This document shows, one piece after another, positions 1-5,475 of a stretch of DNA of 36,251 nt; the first letter of the stretch is position 1; every line of letters starts with the position of its first letter. The notes under the pieces are model-generated. The model saw only the letters and a list, made by a program, of their open reading frames with translations. It did no database searches and had not been told where the DNA came from. The position numbers and the translations under genes are program-made. Where the stretch lies: positions 1 through 36,251 of the IMG/VR virus record IMGVR_UViG_3300027749_000274; one strand, 5' to 3'. Origin of the DNA: a virus.

Positions 1-120
1 TGGCACCATCAAGTCGATTTCGACGTGTTCAGGCGCAATATTCTGAGGCGTAGACCCGAGCTCGAGCTCCCTGAAGGGGTCAACGAATACGGCATGAAGC
101 TCATTAGGGTAAACACCTAG
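1..120 (+). CDS. C-terminal end of an unidentified protein (partial)
   Basis: An open frame enters from the left edge and gives 39 residues before a TAG at 118-120. The piece is basic in the middle (R-R-N-I-L-R-R-R-P) and ends K-L-I-R-V-N-T. It has no start in the window. The frame closes just before an AT-rich stretch and a promoter-like sequence, as expected for the end of an upstream operon. I do not recognise the family. Confidence 0.5.
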   Translation, partial: WHHQVDFDVFRRNILRRRPELELPEGVNEYGMKLIRVNT

Positions 121-146
121 TAATTATTTTTATTTATTTTGCACAA

Positions 147-187
147 ACCGTTTGACAAAGCATAATCGTTAAGATTACATTAACGGT
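147..187 (+). promoter_or_regulatory. sigma70-type promoter with inverted-repeat operator candidate
   Basis: A perfect -35 hexamer TTGACA (152-157) is followed after 17 nt by TTACAT (175-180, 4 of 6 match to TATAAT). The -10 lies inside the inverted repeat GTTAA-N7-TTAAC (168-184), which extends to CGTTAA/TTAACG. A second repeat, ACCGTT (147-152) and AACGGT (182-187), brackets the whole promoter. The same GTTAA-N7-TTAAC arrangement recurs at 4445-4461. The leader then runs through a GACAGCGAG sequence to the gene at 227. Promoter function is inferred. Confidence 0.6.
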
Positions 188-226
188 ACTGACAGCGAGT
201 CAGGACAAACTTACAGAGAGATACAC

Positions 227-523
227 ATGAACCCAAACGACATCGCCCTCTTAGAAGTTGACCAGTTAGGTCTTCTCTTGGCTCAAATTGCTGAGCTGAC
301 CAAGCAAGCCGACAAGATCAAAGACGACATCAAAGATGTTGCCACCCTGCTTAACGGCGACAAAGTGATCGCAGGCAATTTGTTCAAAGCCACCGTGGTC
401 GAATCTAACCGCAACACTGTTGATTACAAAAAGCTGTGCGCCGACCTTGGCGTGACTTCAGCGCAGTTGGCTATCTACACCAAGGTCACCGCCGTCTACG
501 CCGTCAAGGTCACCTCACGTTAA
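227..523 (+). CDS. Small helical phage protein, unknown function
   Basis: A 98-residue acidic/basic protein and the first gene behind the promoter at 152. Residues about 8-45 are heptad-like and rich in L, I, A, K and D (for example A-E-L-T-K-Q-A-D-K-I-K-D-D-I-K), suggesting a helical hairpin or coiled coil. The C-terminal half carries a motif T-V-D-Y-K-K-L-C-A-D-L-G-V and ends in K-V-T-S-R, which looks like a small beta or mixed domain. ATG at 227 follows AGAGAGATACAC, a purine-rich Shine-Dalgarno region. I know no function. The tight downstream spacing puts it in one transcript with the next small genes. Confidence 0.75.
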   Translation: MNPNDIALLEVDQLGLLLAQIAELTKQADKIKDDIKDVATLLNGDKVIAGNLFKATVVESNRNTVDYKKLCADLGVTSAQLAIYTKVTAVYAVKVTSR

Positions 524-530
524 CCCAACC

Positions 531-544
531 GCCCCCTCGGGGGC
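531..544 (+). promoter_or_regulatory. Intergenic GC hairpin fused to Shine-Dalgarno, class A copy 1
   Basis: GCCCC (531-535), loop CTCG, GGGGC (540-544), immediately followed by TCGGAGAGCACC and the ATG at 557. The GGAG is the ribosome-binding site. It is one of five near-identical modules in the first 1.6 kb. Confidence 0.7.
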
Positions 545-556
545 TCGGAGAGCACC

Positions 557-772
557 ATGAATGCATTTGTCGGAAAGCTGAACCCAAACATCTACGCAGA
601 AGAGCAAATTGTTTTTACTGACGATCAGATCGCTGAGCAGCAATTAATACGCACTACTCAGCACGCGCACAACCTGTTTTCAGTAGTGATGCAATTGATG
701 CAGGGCGCCAACCCAGATTCAATCGCATACCAAAACGCACGCAACGTCTTAAACAAAATCAAGCACGGATAA
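557..772 (+). CDS. Small hypothetical phage protein
   Basis: 71 residues, soluble and mostly helical by composition (I-A-E-Q-Q-L-I-R-T-T-Q-H-A-H-N-L-F-S-V-V-M-Q in the middle, K-I-K-H-G at the end). ATG 557 is chosen because GGAG of the class A hairpin module lies 9 nt upstream. No motif is recognisable. The gene sits between two class A hairpin modules, so its translation is probably set by the same leader type as its neighbours. Confidence 0.65.
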   Translation: MNAFVGKLNPNIYAEEQIVFTDDQIAEQQLIRTTQHAHNLFSVVMQLMQGANPDSIAYQNARNVLNKIKHG

Positions 773-778
773 TCAACT

Positions 779-792
779 GCCCCTTCGGGGGC
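779..792 (+). promoter_or_regulatory. Class A hairpin-RBS module, copy 2 (UUCG tetraloop)
   Basis: GCCCC (779-783), TTCG loop (784-787), GGGGC (788-792). C(UUCG)G is the classic extra-stable RNA tetraloop. TTGGAGAACAGC follows and leads to ATG 805, so the hairpin sits directly 5' of the Shine-Dalgarno GGAG. Confidence 0.7.
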
Positions 793-804
793 TTGGAGAA
801 CAGC

Positions 805-978
805 ATGACCAAATCACTTCAGAATTTTTATAACGCATACGTCGAACATTTTGAAACGGACGATGAGGGTTTTCAAACCCTTGTTAAAGCCATCAAAAAA
901 GGTGAATACGATAGGGTAAACCAAACAATGTTAAGCGCCTACCTTCTCTGGCTCGACGCTAGTAAATCAAAAAATTAA
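805..978 (+). CDS. Small acidic hypothetical protein
   Basis: 57 residues from ATG 805. An upstream in-frame TTG (793) would place the start inside the hairpin-RBS module and is rejected. The sequence is aromatic-rich in the N-terminal half (L-Q-N-F-Y-N-A-Y-V-E-H-F-E-T-D-D-E-G-F) and ends with a lysine/serine tail. GGAGA at 795-799 is the ribosome-binding site. I see no known domain. It is flanked on both sides by class A hairpins. Confidence 0.65.
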   Translation: MTKSLQNFYNAYVEHFETDDEGFQTLVKAIKKGEYDRVNQTMLSAYLLWLDASKSKN

Positions 979-985
979 ATTAACC

Positions 986-999
986 GCCCCCTCGGGGGT
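986..999 (+). promoter_or_regulatory. Class A hairpin-RBS module, copy 3
   Basis: GCCCC (986-990), loop CTCG, GGGGT (995-999). The closing G-C pair of the other copies becomes a G-U wobble here, a change that keeps pairing. TCGGAGAACAGC and ATG 1012 follow. Confidence 0.65.
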
Positions 1000-1011
1000 T
1001 CGGAGAACAGC

Positions 1012-1194
1012 ATGGAAATCAAATTTTGCAAAGACTGCCAACACCTGAAGGGCGAGTATTGCACCCGCCCAGACGGCATCTCGCTCGTGACTGGCGAGCT
1101 CAAGTTTATCCGCCGCTCTGCTGAGTCAGAGCGCAGCTACGACGCCACAGGTTGTGGCACCACTGCACGTTATTTCACTCTCAAACAAATCTAA
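1012..1194 (+). CDS. Small zinc-ribbon-like phage protein
   Basis: 60 residues with C6-x2-C9, C17 and C48 in the order expected for a small four-cysteine zinc site. After the first knuckle come S-L-V-T-G-E and a basic stretch, then C-G-T-T-A-R-Y-F near the end. I associate this pattern (C-x2-C, V-x-G, R-rich middle, C-G-x-x-A-R-x-F) with small proteins of beta-proteobacterial phages. The match is from memory and no function is established. ATG 1012 follows GGAGAACAGC of hairpin copy 3. Confidence 0.7.
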   Translation: MEIKFCKDCQHLKGEYCTRPDGISLVTGELKFIRRSAESERSYDATGCGTTARYFTLKQI

Positions 1195-1200
1195 TCAACC

Positions 1201-1214
1201 GCCCCTTTGGGGGC
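1201..1214 (+). promoter_or_regulatory. Class A hairpin-RBS module, copy 4
   Basis: GCCCC (1201-1205), loop TTTG, GGGGC (1210-1214), then TAAGGAACCTGAA and ATG 1228. The stem is unchanged although the loop differs from the other copies. Confidence 0.65.
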
Positions 1215-1227
1215 TAAGGAACCTGAA

Positions 1228-1524
1228 ATGAACACAGTAAAAATCTGGGTAAGCAAGCTTGGTCTTGAGCGCATCAACGTGTCTGACCTGAGCGATCCTG
1301 AAAACAGCGAGTGGTTTTTGTTTACGAACACCGACATGAGCGACTGCGGATATACGCAAGTTGGTACAGGCGTCGTCGAGTGTTCTTTCTACACTCGCGA
1401 CGAGATCCAACAGGGCGCCATCAACTCGCTTAAATCTCAAGTGCAGCAAGTTCGCGCTAAGGCTGAGAACGAAGTTATGAGACTGCAAGAACAAATCAGC
1501 CAGTTGTTGGCAATCACCGCTTAA
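1228..1524 (+). CDS. Hypothetical protein with C-terminal coiled coil
   Basis: 98 residues from ATG 1228, preceded by AAGGA (1216-1220). A longer in-frame TTG start at 1207 would lie in the hairpin and is not used. Residues 1-60 have mixed beta-like composition with two cysteines. Residues about 62-98 form a heptad-rich helix (I-N-S-L-K-S-Q-V-Q-Q-V-R-A-K-A-E-N-E-V), a probable coiled coil for oligomerisation. No family is recognised. Confidence 0.7.
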   Translation: MNTVKIWVSKLGLERINVSDLSDPENSEWFLFTNTDMSDCGYTQVGTGVVECSFYTRDEIQQGAINSLKSQVQQVRAKAENEVMRLQEQISQLLAITA

Positions 1525-1530
1525 TCAACC

Positions 1531-1546
1531 GCCCCCTCCGGGGGGC
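1531..1546 (+). promoter_or_regulatory. Class A hairpin-RBS module, copy 5
   Basis: GCCCCC (1531-1536), loop TCCG, GGGGGC (1541-1546): the stem is one pair longer than in the other copies. TCAGGATGAATC follows and leads to the ATG at 1559. Confidence 0.6.
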
Positions 1547-1558
1547 TCAGGATGAATC

Positions 1559-1675
1559 ATGAAAACAGTAAACGATGAGGGTTTGAAAGAAATCCGTGGC
1601 GCACTTGCTGCGTTGCAAACAGGTGCGGCGATTGATGTAGTCGCTGCGATTCAAATGTTGAGGGGGTTGGAATGA
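1559..1675 (+). CDS. 38-residue small protein
   Basis: ATG 1559 opens a 39-codon frame ending TGA 1673-1675, overlapping the next start as ATGA. The product begins M-K-T-V-N-D-E-G and has one amphipathic helix rich in A, L and I (E-I-R-G-A-L-A-A-L-Q-T-G). CAGGA upstream, hairpin copy 5 before it and the coupled downstream ATG all fit a real gene. Another ATG at 1552 opens only an 8-codon frame. Function unknown. Confidence 0.6.
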   Translation: MKTVNDEGLKEIRGALAALQTGAAIDVVAAIQMLRGLE

Positions 1676-1884
1676 GCAAAGAACGTGACGATGCTTTTGA
1701 AACATGGTGGAAGATTGAAGATGATGAGTTGCCGTGGTTTATTAAGTTGCGTGATGATGTCCGCAAAAAAGATGCCAAGCGCATATGGGATGCGGCGTTT
1801 AAAGAAGGTGGTCGTATGCCTTGGTGGTCAATCAATCAAGAGCAATGGGCGGTGCTAAACAAAAAACTTGGGGGTGAGAAATGA
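1672..1884 (+). CDS. Small tryptophan-rich hypothetical protein
   Basis: 70 residues, very rich in tryptophan (W-W at 12-13, W22, W43, W-W at 51-52, W59) and charged residues. The R-I-W-D-A-A-F stretch resembles the short W-x-A-A motifs common in small phage accessory proteins, but this is only a resemblance. The start overlaps the upstream stop as ATGA. The end overlaps the next start the same way, so translation of 1559-2486 is probably coupled. Confidence 0.65.
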   Translation: MSKERDDAFETWWKIEDDELPWFIKLRDDVRKKDAKRIWDAAFKEGGRMPWWSINQEQWAVLNKKLGGEK

Positions 1885-2486
1885 ACGCTTTAGAGATGGC
1901 ATTAGAAGCTCTGACAAACCCAAGCACAATTGCGGTCAGCCACGCTATTGAGTTGATACGGGCAGAGTTAGCCAACCAAACTCCAAACATTGAGGACTCA
2001 TCGCAGGACTGGGCAAAACTTGACGGTGCTGTGGCTTGGCATTTAATCGAACGTCACGCTGAAAACTGGGCTGATGTTGGCAAAATGATGGATGAATATG
2101 TAGCGTCTAAGTTAGCCAAGCCTGAGCAAGAGCCTGTTGCTTATATTTACAATGGTGATTTGCATTGGTGTGAGGATGTTAGTACCAATGACGCTGCGGC
2201 AATTGAGGGGCAAGGTTTATACACCGCACCATCACGCAAGCCTGAGCAAGATATTAATATTTTACATATTGGCACGGATGTAATCGAAGAAGGTATGCGC
2301 CTAATTGTTAGAAGGGGTAATGAAATTATTCACTCACAATTTTATGAATCACCCAAACGTCAATGGGTCGGGCTGACGGATGATGAAATCAACAACTTTG
2401 ATAAAAAGCTGCGAGATAACGGCGACTATTGCTCCCTACATTTTGCATGGGGTATTTCAGCCAAACTAAAGGAGAAGAACACATGA
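1881..2486 (+). CDS. Hypothetical phage accessory protein, ~200 aa
   Basis: 201 residues. The N-terminus (M-N-A-L-E-M-A-L-E-A-L) and an internal P-E-Q-E-P-V-A-Y-I-Y-N-G segment near residues 81-92 resemble mosaic phage proteins of unknown role that often share an E-P-V-A-Y module. The C-terminal part has L-T-D-D-E-I, typical of the same group. Two cysteines are present but no zinc pattern. The gene is translationally coupled on both sides (ATGA at 1881 and 2483). Its codon use is more AT-rich than that of the later head genes. Confidence 0.65.
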   Translation: MNALEMALEALTNPSTIAVSHAIELIRAELANQTPNIEDSSQDWAKLDGAVAWHLIERHAENWADVGKMMDEYVASKLAKPEQEPVAYIYNGDLHWCEDVSTNDAAAIEGQGLYTAPSRKPEQDINILHIGTDVIEEGMRLIVRRGNEIIHSQFYESPKRQWVGLTDDEINNFDKKLRDNGDYCSLHFAWGISAKLKEKNT

Positions 2487-2707
2487 ATTGTGAAATTGCA
2501 ATAAATTTAAATGGCGTGGTTGTTGAAGTAACCGACAATCCCGGAAGAATCAATTTTACGAAGGGTGAGCAATTTGAAACAGAGATGGCAAACAGGCAAA
2601 AAGTAATTTCAGGTGACGGGTTTAACACCATGACTACAGCAGAAAATCGTCGCCAGTGGATGCACCGCAAACTGGATGCGTGGATTGATGGAGAAGACAA
2701 TGCCTAA
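2483..2707 (+). CDS. Hypothetical protein, 74 aa
   Basis: Start ATG 2483 is preceded by AAAGGAGAAGAAC, a strong Shine-Dalgarno, and overlaps the upstream stop as ATGA. An in-frame ATG at 2429 is rejected because it lies deep inside the previous gene without a site. The N-terminal 25 residues look like a beta hairpin (I-A-I-N-L-N-G-V-V-V-E-V-T-D). The C-terminus is helical and charged. Family not recognised. Confidence 0.65.
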   Translation: MNCEIAINLNGVVVEVTDNPGRINFTKGEQFETEMANRQKVISGDGFNTMTTAENRRQWMHRKLDAWIDGEDNA

Positions 2708-2942
2708 GCTACCCTACACCTACACAATCGTGCCGCCCAACGACCCGCCTGAGCCCAAATTCACAGCAAGCTGTGGTGAGATAGGTAGGTTGCTGATGAG
2801 CAGCCCTAACGGTGATTTGACGATCAATCAAAAGCAGATGAGCCTGTGGGACTCGTGGACACGTTCTGTTGGCGCCACGCATGTTGAGGTTAAGCAGTGT
2901 CGAGATAAGCGAATTGAGGAGAAGAGCAATGAGCAACCGTGA
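2700..2942 (+). CDS. Hypothetical protein, 80 aa
   Basis: ATG 2700 lies 10 nt downstream of GGAGAAG and overlaps the end of the previous gene by 8 nt. The product begins with a proline-rich beta-like segment (I-V-P-P-N-D-P-P-E-P-K-F) and has a W-D-S-W-T-R motif near residue 50. It ends in a charged tail overlapping the next gene. No known domain. Confidence 0.6.
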   Translation: MPKLPYTYTIVPPNDPPEPKFTASCGEIGRLLMSSPNGDLTINQKQMSLWDSWTRSVGATHVEVKQCRDKRIEEKSNEQP

Positions 2943-3120
2943 CAAGGAGTTCCGTAAGTGGTACGACGCACGCACGGGCACAAAACACGAGTCGTTTGCG
3001 TACGACGCTTGGTGCGCGGCGTGGGATGCTGCAAGAGTGGAAGAGCCCTGTCACTGTACTAATCCGATATTGTGTGACTTGAACGACAGGTGCATGCGAG
3101 CAAATGAATATCCCCGCTGA
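2929..3120 (+). CDS. Small W-A-A-W motif protein
   Basis: 63 residues from ATG 2929, with GAGGAGAAG upstream as ribosome-binding site. It starts M-S-N-R-D-K-E-F-R-K-W-Y and has A-Y-D-A-W-C-A-A-W-D-A-A-R at 24-36, the W-x-A-x-x-x-A-x-W-D-A pattern of small phage accessory proteins of unknown role. Cysteines at 28, 41, 43, 49 and 55 could bind a metal in the C-terminal half. It overlaps the preceding gene by 14 nt. Confidence 0.65.
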   Translation: MSNRDKEFRKWYDARTGTKHESFAYDAWCAAWDAARVEEPCHCTNPILCDLNDRCMRANEYPR

Positions 3121-3196
3121 CTTACCGACGTGGATGTTGTGGTTTTACGGCGCATGGTGCGCACTCTTACTGTTTTTTAAATGGTGGTTTAAATGA
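3104..3196 (+). CDS. 30-residue membrane mini-protein
   Basis: ATG 3104 to TGA 3194-3196. The product is 30 aa: a short polar start (M-N-I-P-A-D-L-P), then one continuous hydrophobic and aromatic segment (residues about 9-26) with five tryptophans in total, and a K-W-W-F-K end. This is a single transmembrane helix with a basic C-terminal anchor. It overlaps the upstream gene by 17 nt and the downstream gene as ATGA. The Shine-Dalgarno is weak (GCGAG), so coupling is likely. Function unknown; a toxin-like or host-membrane role is only a guess. Confidence 0.55.
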   Translation: MNIPADLPTWMLWFYGAWCALLLFFKWWFK

Positions 3197-3393
3197 AAGA
3201 AGTAACAATGCTGTCTGGCTTCACAAACAAGACCGAAGCGCTCCATCACCAGAACTCGCTCGGAGAGAAGGCGGTGCTCGTGAACGTCGTCAATCACGGT
3301 GGGCTCCCTGTCACCCCGATCGGTTATTTCACGCTCAGTCAGGACGCCATCAATCTGCTGCAGGCGACGCTAAACGATGCAGGTGAGGAATGA
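3193..3393 (+). CDS. Small hypothetical protein, 66 aa
   Basis: Starts by ATGA overlap with the membrane mini-protein; a second in-frame ATG at 3208 is possible. The product looks like a small beta-rich fold (K-A-V-L-V-N-V-V-N-H-G-G-L-P-V-T-P-I-G-Y-F-T-L) followed by a C-terminal helix. The end overlaps the next gene as ATGA. Base composition turns GC-richer here than in the preceding genes. Confidence 0.6.
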   Translation: MKEVTMLSGFTNKTEALHHQNSLGEKAVLVNVVNHGGLPVTPIGYFTLSQDAINLLQATLNDAGEE

Positions 3394-3554
3394 GTATCAG
3401 AAAGGCTGCAGAGGCGCTTGTAGGGGCTCTAAACGGCTCTGATAAGGATGCTATAGCCAAGGCGAAGGCGGAACTTGAGCGCGAGCTCGGGAAAAGGGAG
3501 GAGTTGTGGCTCAAGCGGCTGTTCGCCGAGGATCCTGAAAAGAAAATATATTAG
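3390..3554 (+). CDS. 54-residue helical protein
   Basis: ATG 3390 (overlapping the previous TGA, with GGTGAGG just upstream) to TAG 3552-3554. The product is almost entirely helical and charged (A-I-A-K-A-K-A-E-L-E-R-E-L-G-K-R-E-E-L-W), probably a short coiled coil. It closes the first cluster; the next promoter-like region starts about 20 nt later. Function unknown. Confidence 0.6.
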   Translation: MSIRKAAEALVGALNGSDKDAIAKAKAELERELGKREELWLKRLFAEDPEKKIY

Positions 3555-3575
3555 GGAAACCCCTAGTATAAATAA

Positions 3576-3614
3576 ATGATTCGTTTGCGCAAAGTTAACG
3601 AATCATGCTATAAA
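3576..3614 (+). promoter_or_regulatory. Promoter with 10-bp perfect inverted repeat operator
   Basis: ATGATTCGTT (3576-3585) and AACGAATCAT (3597-3606) form a perfect 10-bp inverted repeat with an 11-nt spacer containing part of the palindrome TTTGCGCAAA. Directly downstream is an extended -10, TG-C-TATAAA (TG at 3606-3607, hexamer 3609-3614). A weak -35 TTGCGC lies 18 nt upstream of it, inside the repeat. A repressor bound here would cover the promoter. The leader downstream carries ACACCACTGCA and AACAGCGAAACTTACAAGGAA. Confidence 0.55.
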
Positions 3615-3659
3615 TACACCACTGCAACCGCAGAACAGCGAAACTTACAAGGAACGAAA

Positions 3660-4001
3660 ATGAGAAACTGGAACATCACCTCACTCGAGCACGCAGCAGA
3701 AATCGCCGCCGCACAGACTATCGAAACTGGCAAGATGCACATTGCGTGCGACTACGGCGACCACTGCTCGTCACGCTTCTACACCGTCGAGGTGCCTGCA
3801 GTTGGTGACCTCGTCTCTTACGCGTTCAACGGCGACTACTACCCCTGCGGCGTGGTTACCTCGGTCAGCAAGACTCTCAAGAAAATTACCACTAGCGAGG
3901 GTCAAGTCTTTTACCGTCGCCGTCAAACTGGTTGTTGGAAAATGAACGGCGTCTGGTCGTTGGTAGGCGGTCACATTGAGCGCCAGAACCCAGAGTTTTA
4001 A
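3660..4001 (+). CDS. Conserved-looking phage protein, unknown function
   Basis: 113 residues from ATG 3660, preceded by ACAAGGAACGAAA. An in-frame ATG at 3576 lies inside the operator and is rejected. The C-terminal half has a pattern I know from hypothetical phage proteins: K-I-T-T-S-E-G-Q-V-F-Y-R-R-R, W-S-L-V-x-G-H-I and a final N-P-E-F. The middle (A-V-G-D-L-V-S-Y-A-F-N-G) looks like a small beta barrel such as an SH3 fold. No function is established. Confidence 0.7.
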   Translation: MRNWNITSLEHAAEIAAAQTIETGKMHIACDYGDHCSSRFYTVEVPAVGDLVSYAFNGDYYPCGVVTSVSKTLKKITTSEGQVFYRRRQTGCWKMNGVWSLVGGHIERQNPEF

Positions 4002-4007
4002 TCAAAC

Positions 4008-4022
4008 GGGGGCTCAGCCCCC
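4008..4022 (+). promoter_or_regulatory. Class B hairpin before AGCGAA box, copy 1
   Basis: GGGGGC (4008-4013), loop TCA, GCCCCC (4017-4022). It is followed by ATAGCGAATCCAAAGGAAAC and ATG 4052. There is no U-tract, so it is more likely an RNA stability or translation element than a terminator. Confidence 0.6.
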
Positions 4023-4051
4023 ACCCCCATAGCGAATCCAAAGGAAACATC

Positions 4052-4405
4052 ATGAAATTAAATTACAAAGCCCTCTGTTCATCATGCCGCGCAGGCGAAA
4101 ATAAAGTTTTTGCCGATGCGTTCGTTACTGGTTACGACCAGATCAATCAGCGCCCCTTTCGAGGCTACCTCTGCGACGATCACCTCGATATCGTTTTGCA
4201 TGATGGTCAACTGGTAAACGAAAAAATTCATGCGACGGGTGTTGATGCTGTTTGCAAGGATGAGTTCAATTGCACCCTTGAAGAGTTATGTCTGAATGCT
4301 AGGTGGAATCCTACGCTGCGCGGTGAACGCCTTGCGCGGCTTGTACATGCGTTTAATTACTACATGGAAGCACACAACAAACCGTGGCGTGCTTGCAACT
4401 ATTAA
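4052..4405 (+). CDS. Hypothetical protein with possible zinc site
   Basis: 117 residues. C9-x2-C12 and C41-x2-H44 make a possible C2CH zinc site in the N-terminal half. The second half is helical (L-R-G-E-R-L-A-R-L-V-H-A-F-N-Y-Y) with further cysteines at 68, 74, 80 and 115. AAAGGAAAC upstream is the ribosome-binding site. It is followed by a GC hairpin and a new promoter. Function unknown. Confidence 0.65.
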   Translation: MKLNYKALCSSCRAGENKVFADAFVTGYDQINQRPFRGYLCDDHLDIVLHDGQLVNEKIHATGVDAVCKDEFNCTLEELCLNARWNPTLRGERLARLVHAFNYYMEAHNKPWRACNY

Positions 4406-4411
4406 ATAACG

Positions 4412-4424
4412 GGGGGAAACCCCC
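4412..4424 (+). promoter_or_regulatory. GC hairpin after the 4052 gene
   Basis: GGGGG (4412-4416), AAA loop, CCCCC (4420-4424). There is no U-run behind it. It separates two transcription units, so a weak terminator or an RNA 3'-end stabiliser is possible. Confidence 0.4.
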
Positions 4425-4428
4425 TCAC

Positions 4429-4461
4429 TTGCGTTCTGAATTTAGTTAACATACAATTAAC
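4429..4461 (+). promoter_or_regulatory. Promoter with GTTAA-N7-TTAAC operator candidate
   Basis: TTGCGT (4429-4434), 17-nt spacer, TACAAT (4452-4457, 5 of 6). The -10 is embedded in GTTAA-N7-TTAAC (4445-4461), the same arrangement as at 168-184. Downstream is AACAGCGAATTTACAAGGAA before ATG 4492. Confidence 0.5.
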
Positions 4462-4491
4462 GCTCCAACAGCGAATTTACAAGGAAACGAA

Positions 4492-5322
4492 ATGAACTCA
4501 ATCTTAAACATGCGCGACGACCTCGATGCTCTGAACGGCACGTCAGTGGTCACCACCACCCTCTACAAAGAGCCTTGCAAGAAGTGCAACGGCAGTGGTA
4601 AGTTCATCGGCTACACTGGCTTCTCGCTTGGTGATTGCTTCTCTTGCAAGGGCGCAGGCTTCCACGAGTTCAAGACGTCTCCCCAGTACCGCGACAACGC
4701 TCGCAAGTCTACCGCCGTGCGCAAAGAGCGCCAAGCCACCGCCACGATCGACGCCTTCGCTGCTGAGTACGCAGCCGAGCACGCTTGGATGGTCAAGACA
4801 GCCCCACGCTTCGAGTTCGCGCAATCAATGCTCGACGCCGTGGTCAAGTTCGGCTCGCTGACAGAGAAGCAGCTCGCAGCGGTGCAGAAGTGCGTCGCCA
4901 AGGATGCTGAGCGCAACGTAGAGCGTGCAGCCCGCGTCGAGGCAGCTCCACAGGTCGACATCACCAAGATCGAAGTGTCGTTCGCTAACGCTATGGAAAA
5001 GGGCATCAAGCGTCCCAAGTTACGCTTGGCTGAGTTTAAATTCAGCCCTGCTCCTGCGACTGGCAACAACGCAGGCGCCATTTACGTTAAGAGCGGTGAC
5101 ACATACCTCGGCAAGATTGCAGGCGGCAAGCTCTTTAAATCGCGTGAGTGCGACGATCAGACCGCGGGCAGTATCCTAGCCGCCGCAAGTGATCCAGAGG
5201 CTGCAGCGGTCGCCTACGGTCGCCGCTTCGGTCAGTGCGCGATCTGCGCCCGCGAGCTCAGCAATCAAGAGTCGATCAATCGGGGGATTGGCCCGATCTG
5301 CGCCGAGAAGTTCGGTTGGTAG
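4492..5322 (+). CDS. Two-zinc-finger phage protein (DnaJ-like knuckles plus DUF6011-like C-terminus)
   Basis: 276 residues. The N-terminus has C29-K-K-C32-N-G-S-G and C49-F-S-C52-K-G-A-G, the C-x2-C-x-G-x-G knuckles of DnaJ-type zinc centres; only two knuckles are present, where full DnaJ has four. Residues 60-200 are helical and charged. The C-terminus carries C249-A-I-C252-A-R-E-L-S and G265-I-G-P-I-C270, as in DUF6011-type phage zinc modules. No J-domain is present, so it is not a co-chaperone by itself; nucleic acid or protein binding is plausible. It lies alone between the promoter at 4429 and the terminator at 5326. GC content is clearly higher than in its neighbours. Confidence 0.75.
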   Translation: MNSILNMRDDLDALNGTSVVTTTLYKEPCKKCNGSGKFIGYTGFSLGDCFSCKGAGFHEFKTSPQYRDNARKSTAVRKERQATATIDAFAAEYAAEHAWMVKTAPRFEFAQSMLDAVVKFGSLTEKQLAAVQKCVAKDAERNVERAARVEAAPQVDITKIEVSFANAMEKGIKRPKLRLAEFKFSPAPATGNNAGAIYVKSGDTYLGKIAGGKLFKSRECDDQTAGSILAAASDPEAAAVAYGRRFGQCAICARELSNQESINRGIGPICAEKFGW

Positions 5323-5325
5323 GAC

Positions 5326-5347
5326 AAGGGGGCGAAAGCCCCTTTTT
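5326..5347 (+). terminator. Rho-independent terminator
   Basis: GGGGC (5329-5333), GAAA tetraloop, GCCCC (5338-5342), then TTTTT (5343-5347). Flanking A-A-G can extend the stem into the U-run. It closes the transcript of the 4492 gene. Confidence 0.75.
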
Positions 5348-5399
5348 GTTGTATTAGGGAAACTACCTACAAAAATAATTAAAAATAATTGTTATTTGT

Positions 5400-5429
5400 T
5401 CACCTAAAGTTAACGATATCGAATATAGT
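5400..5429 (+). promoter_or_regulatory. Promoter-like cassette, fourth copy
   Basis: TATAGT (5424-5429) with a poor -35 (TTCACC at 5400-5405, 18 nt upstream). It shares AAAGTTAACGA (5407-5417) and the following TTACACCACTGCA with the cassette at 3591-3622, then GACAGCGAATTTACAAGGAA. Conservation between the two copies is the main evidence. Confidence 0.45.
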
Positions 5430-5475
5430 TACACCACTGCATCCCGCAGGACAGCGAATTTACAAGGAAATCAAC

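Noticed and set aside
531-1546. Class A hairpins as a CRISPR array or rho-independent terminators
   Set aside because: Spacers are whole genes, no cas genes, and no U-tract follows the stems.
3576-3659. N-terminal extension of the 3660 gene
   Set aside because: It would translate the operator and -10; the AAGGA before ATG 3660 is better.
4611-5081. 156-residue open frame on the minus strand
   Set aside because: Mirror of the zinc-finger gene at 4492; long only because of high GC and codon bias.
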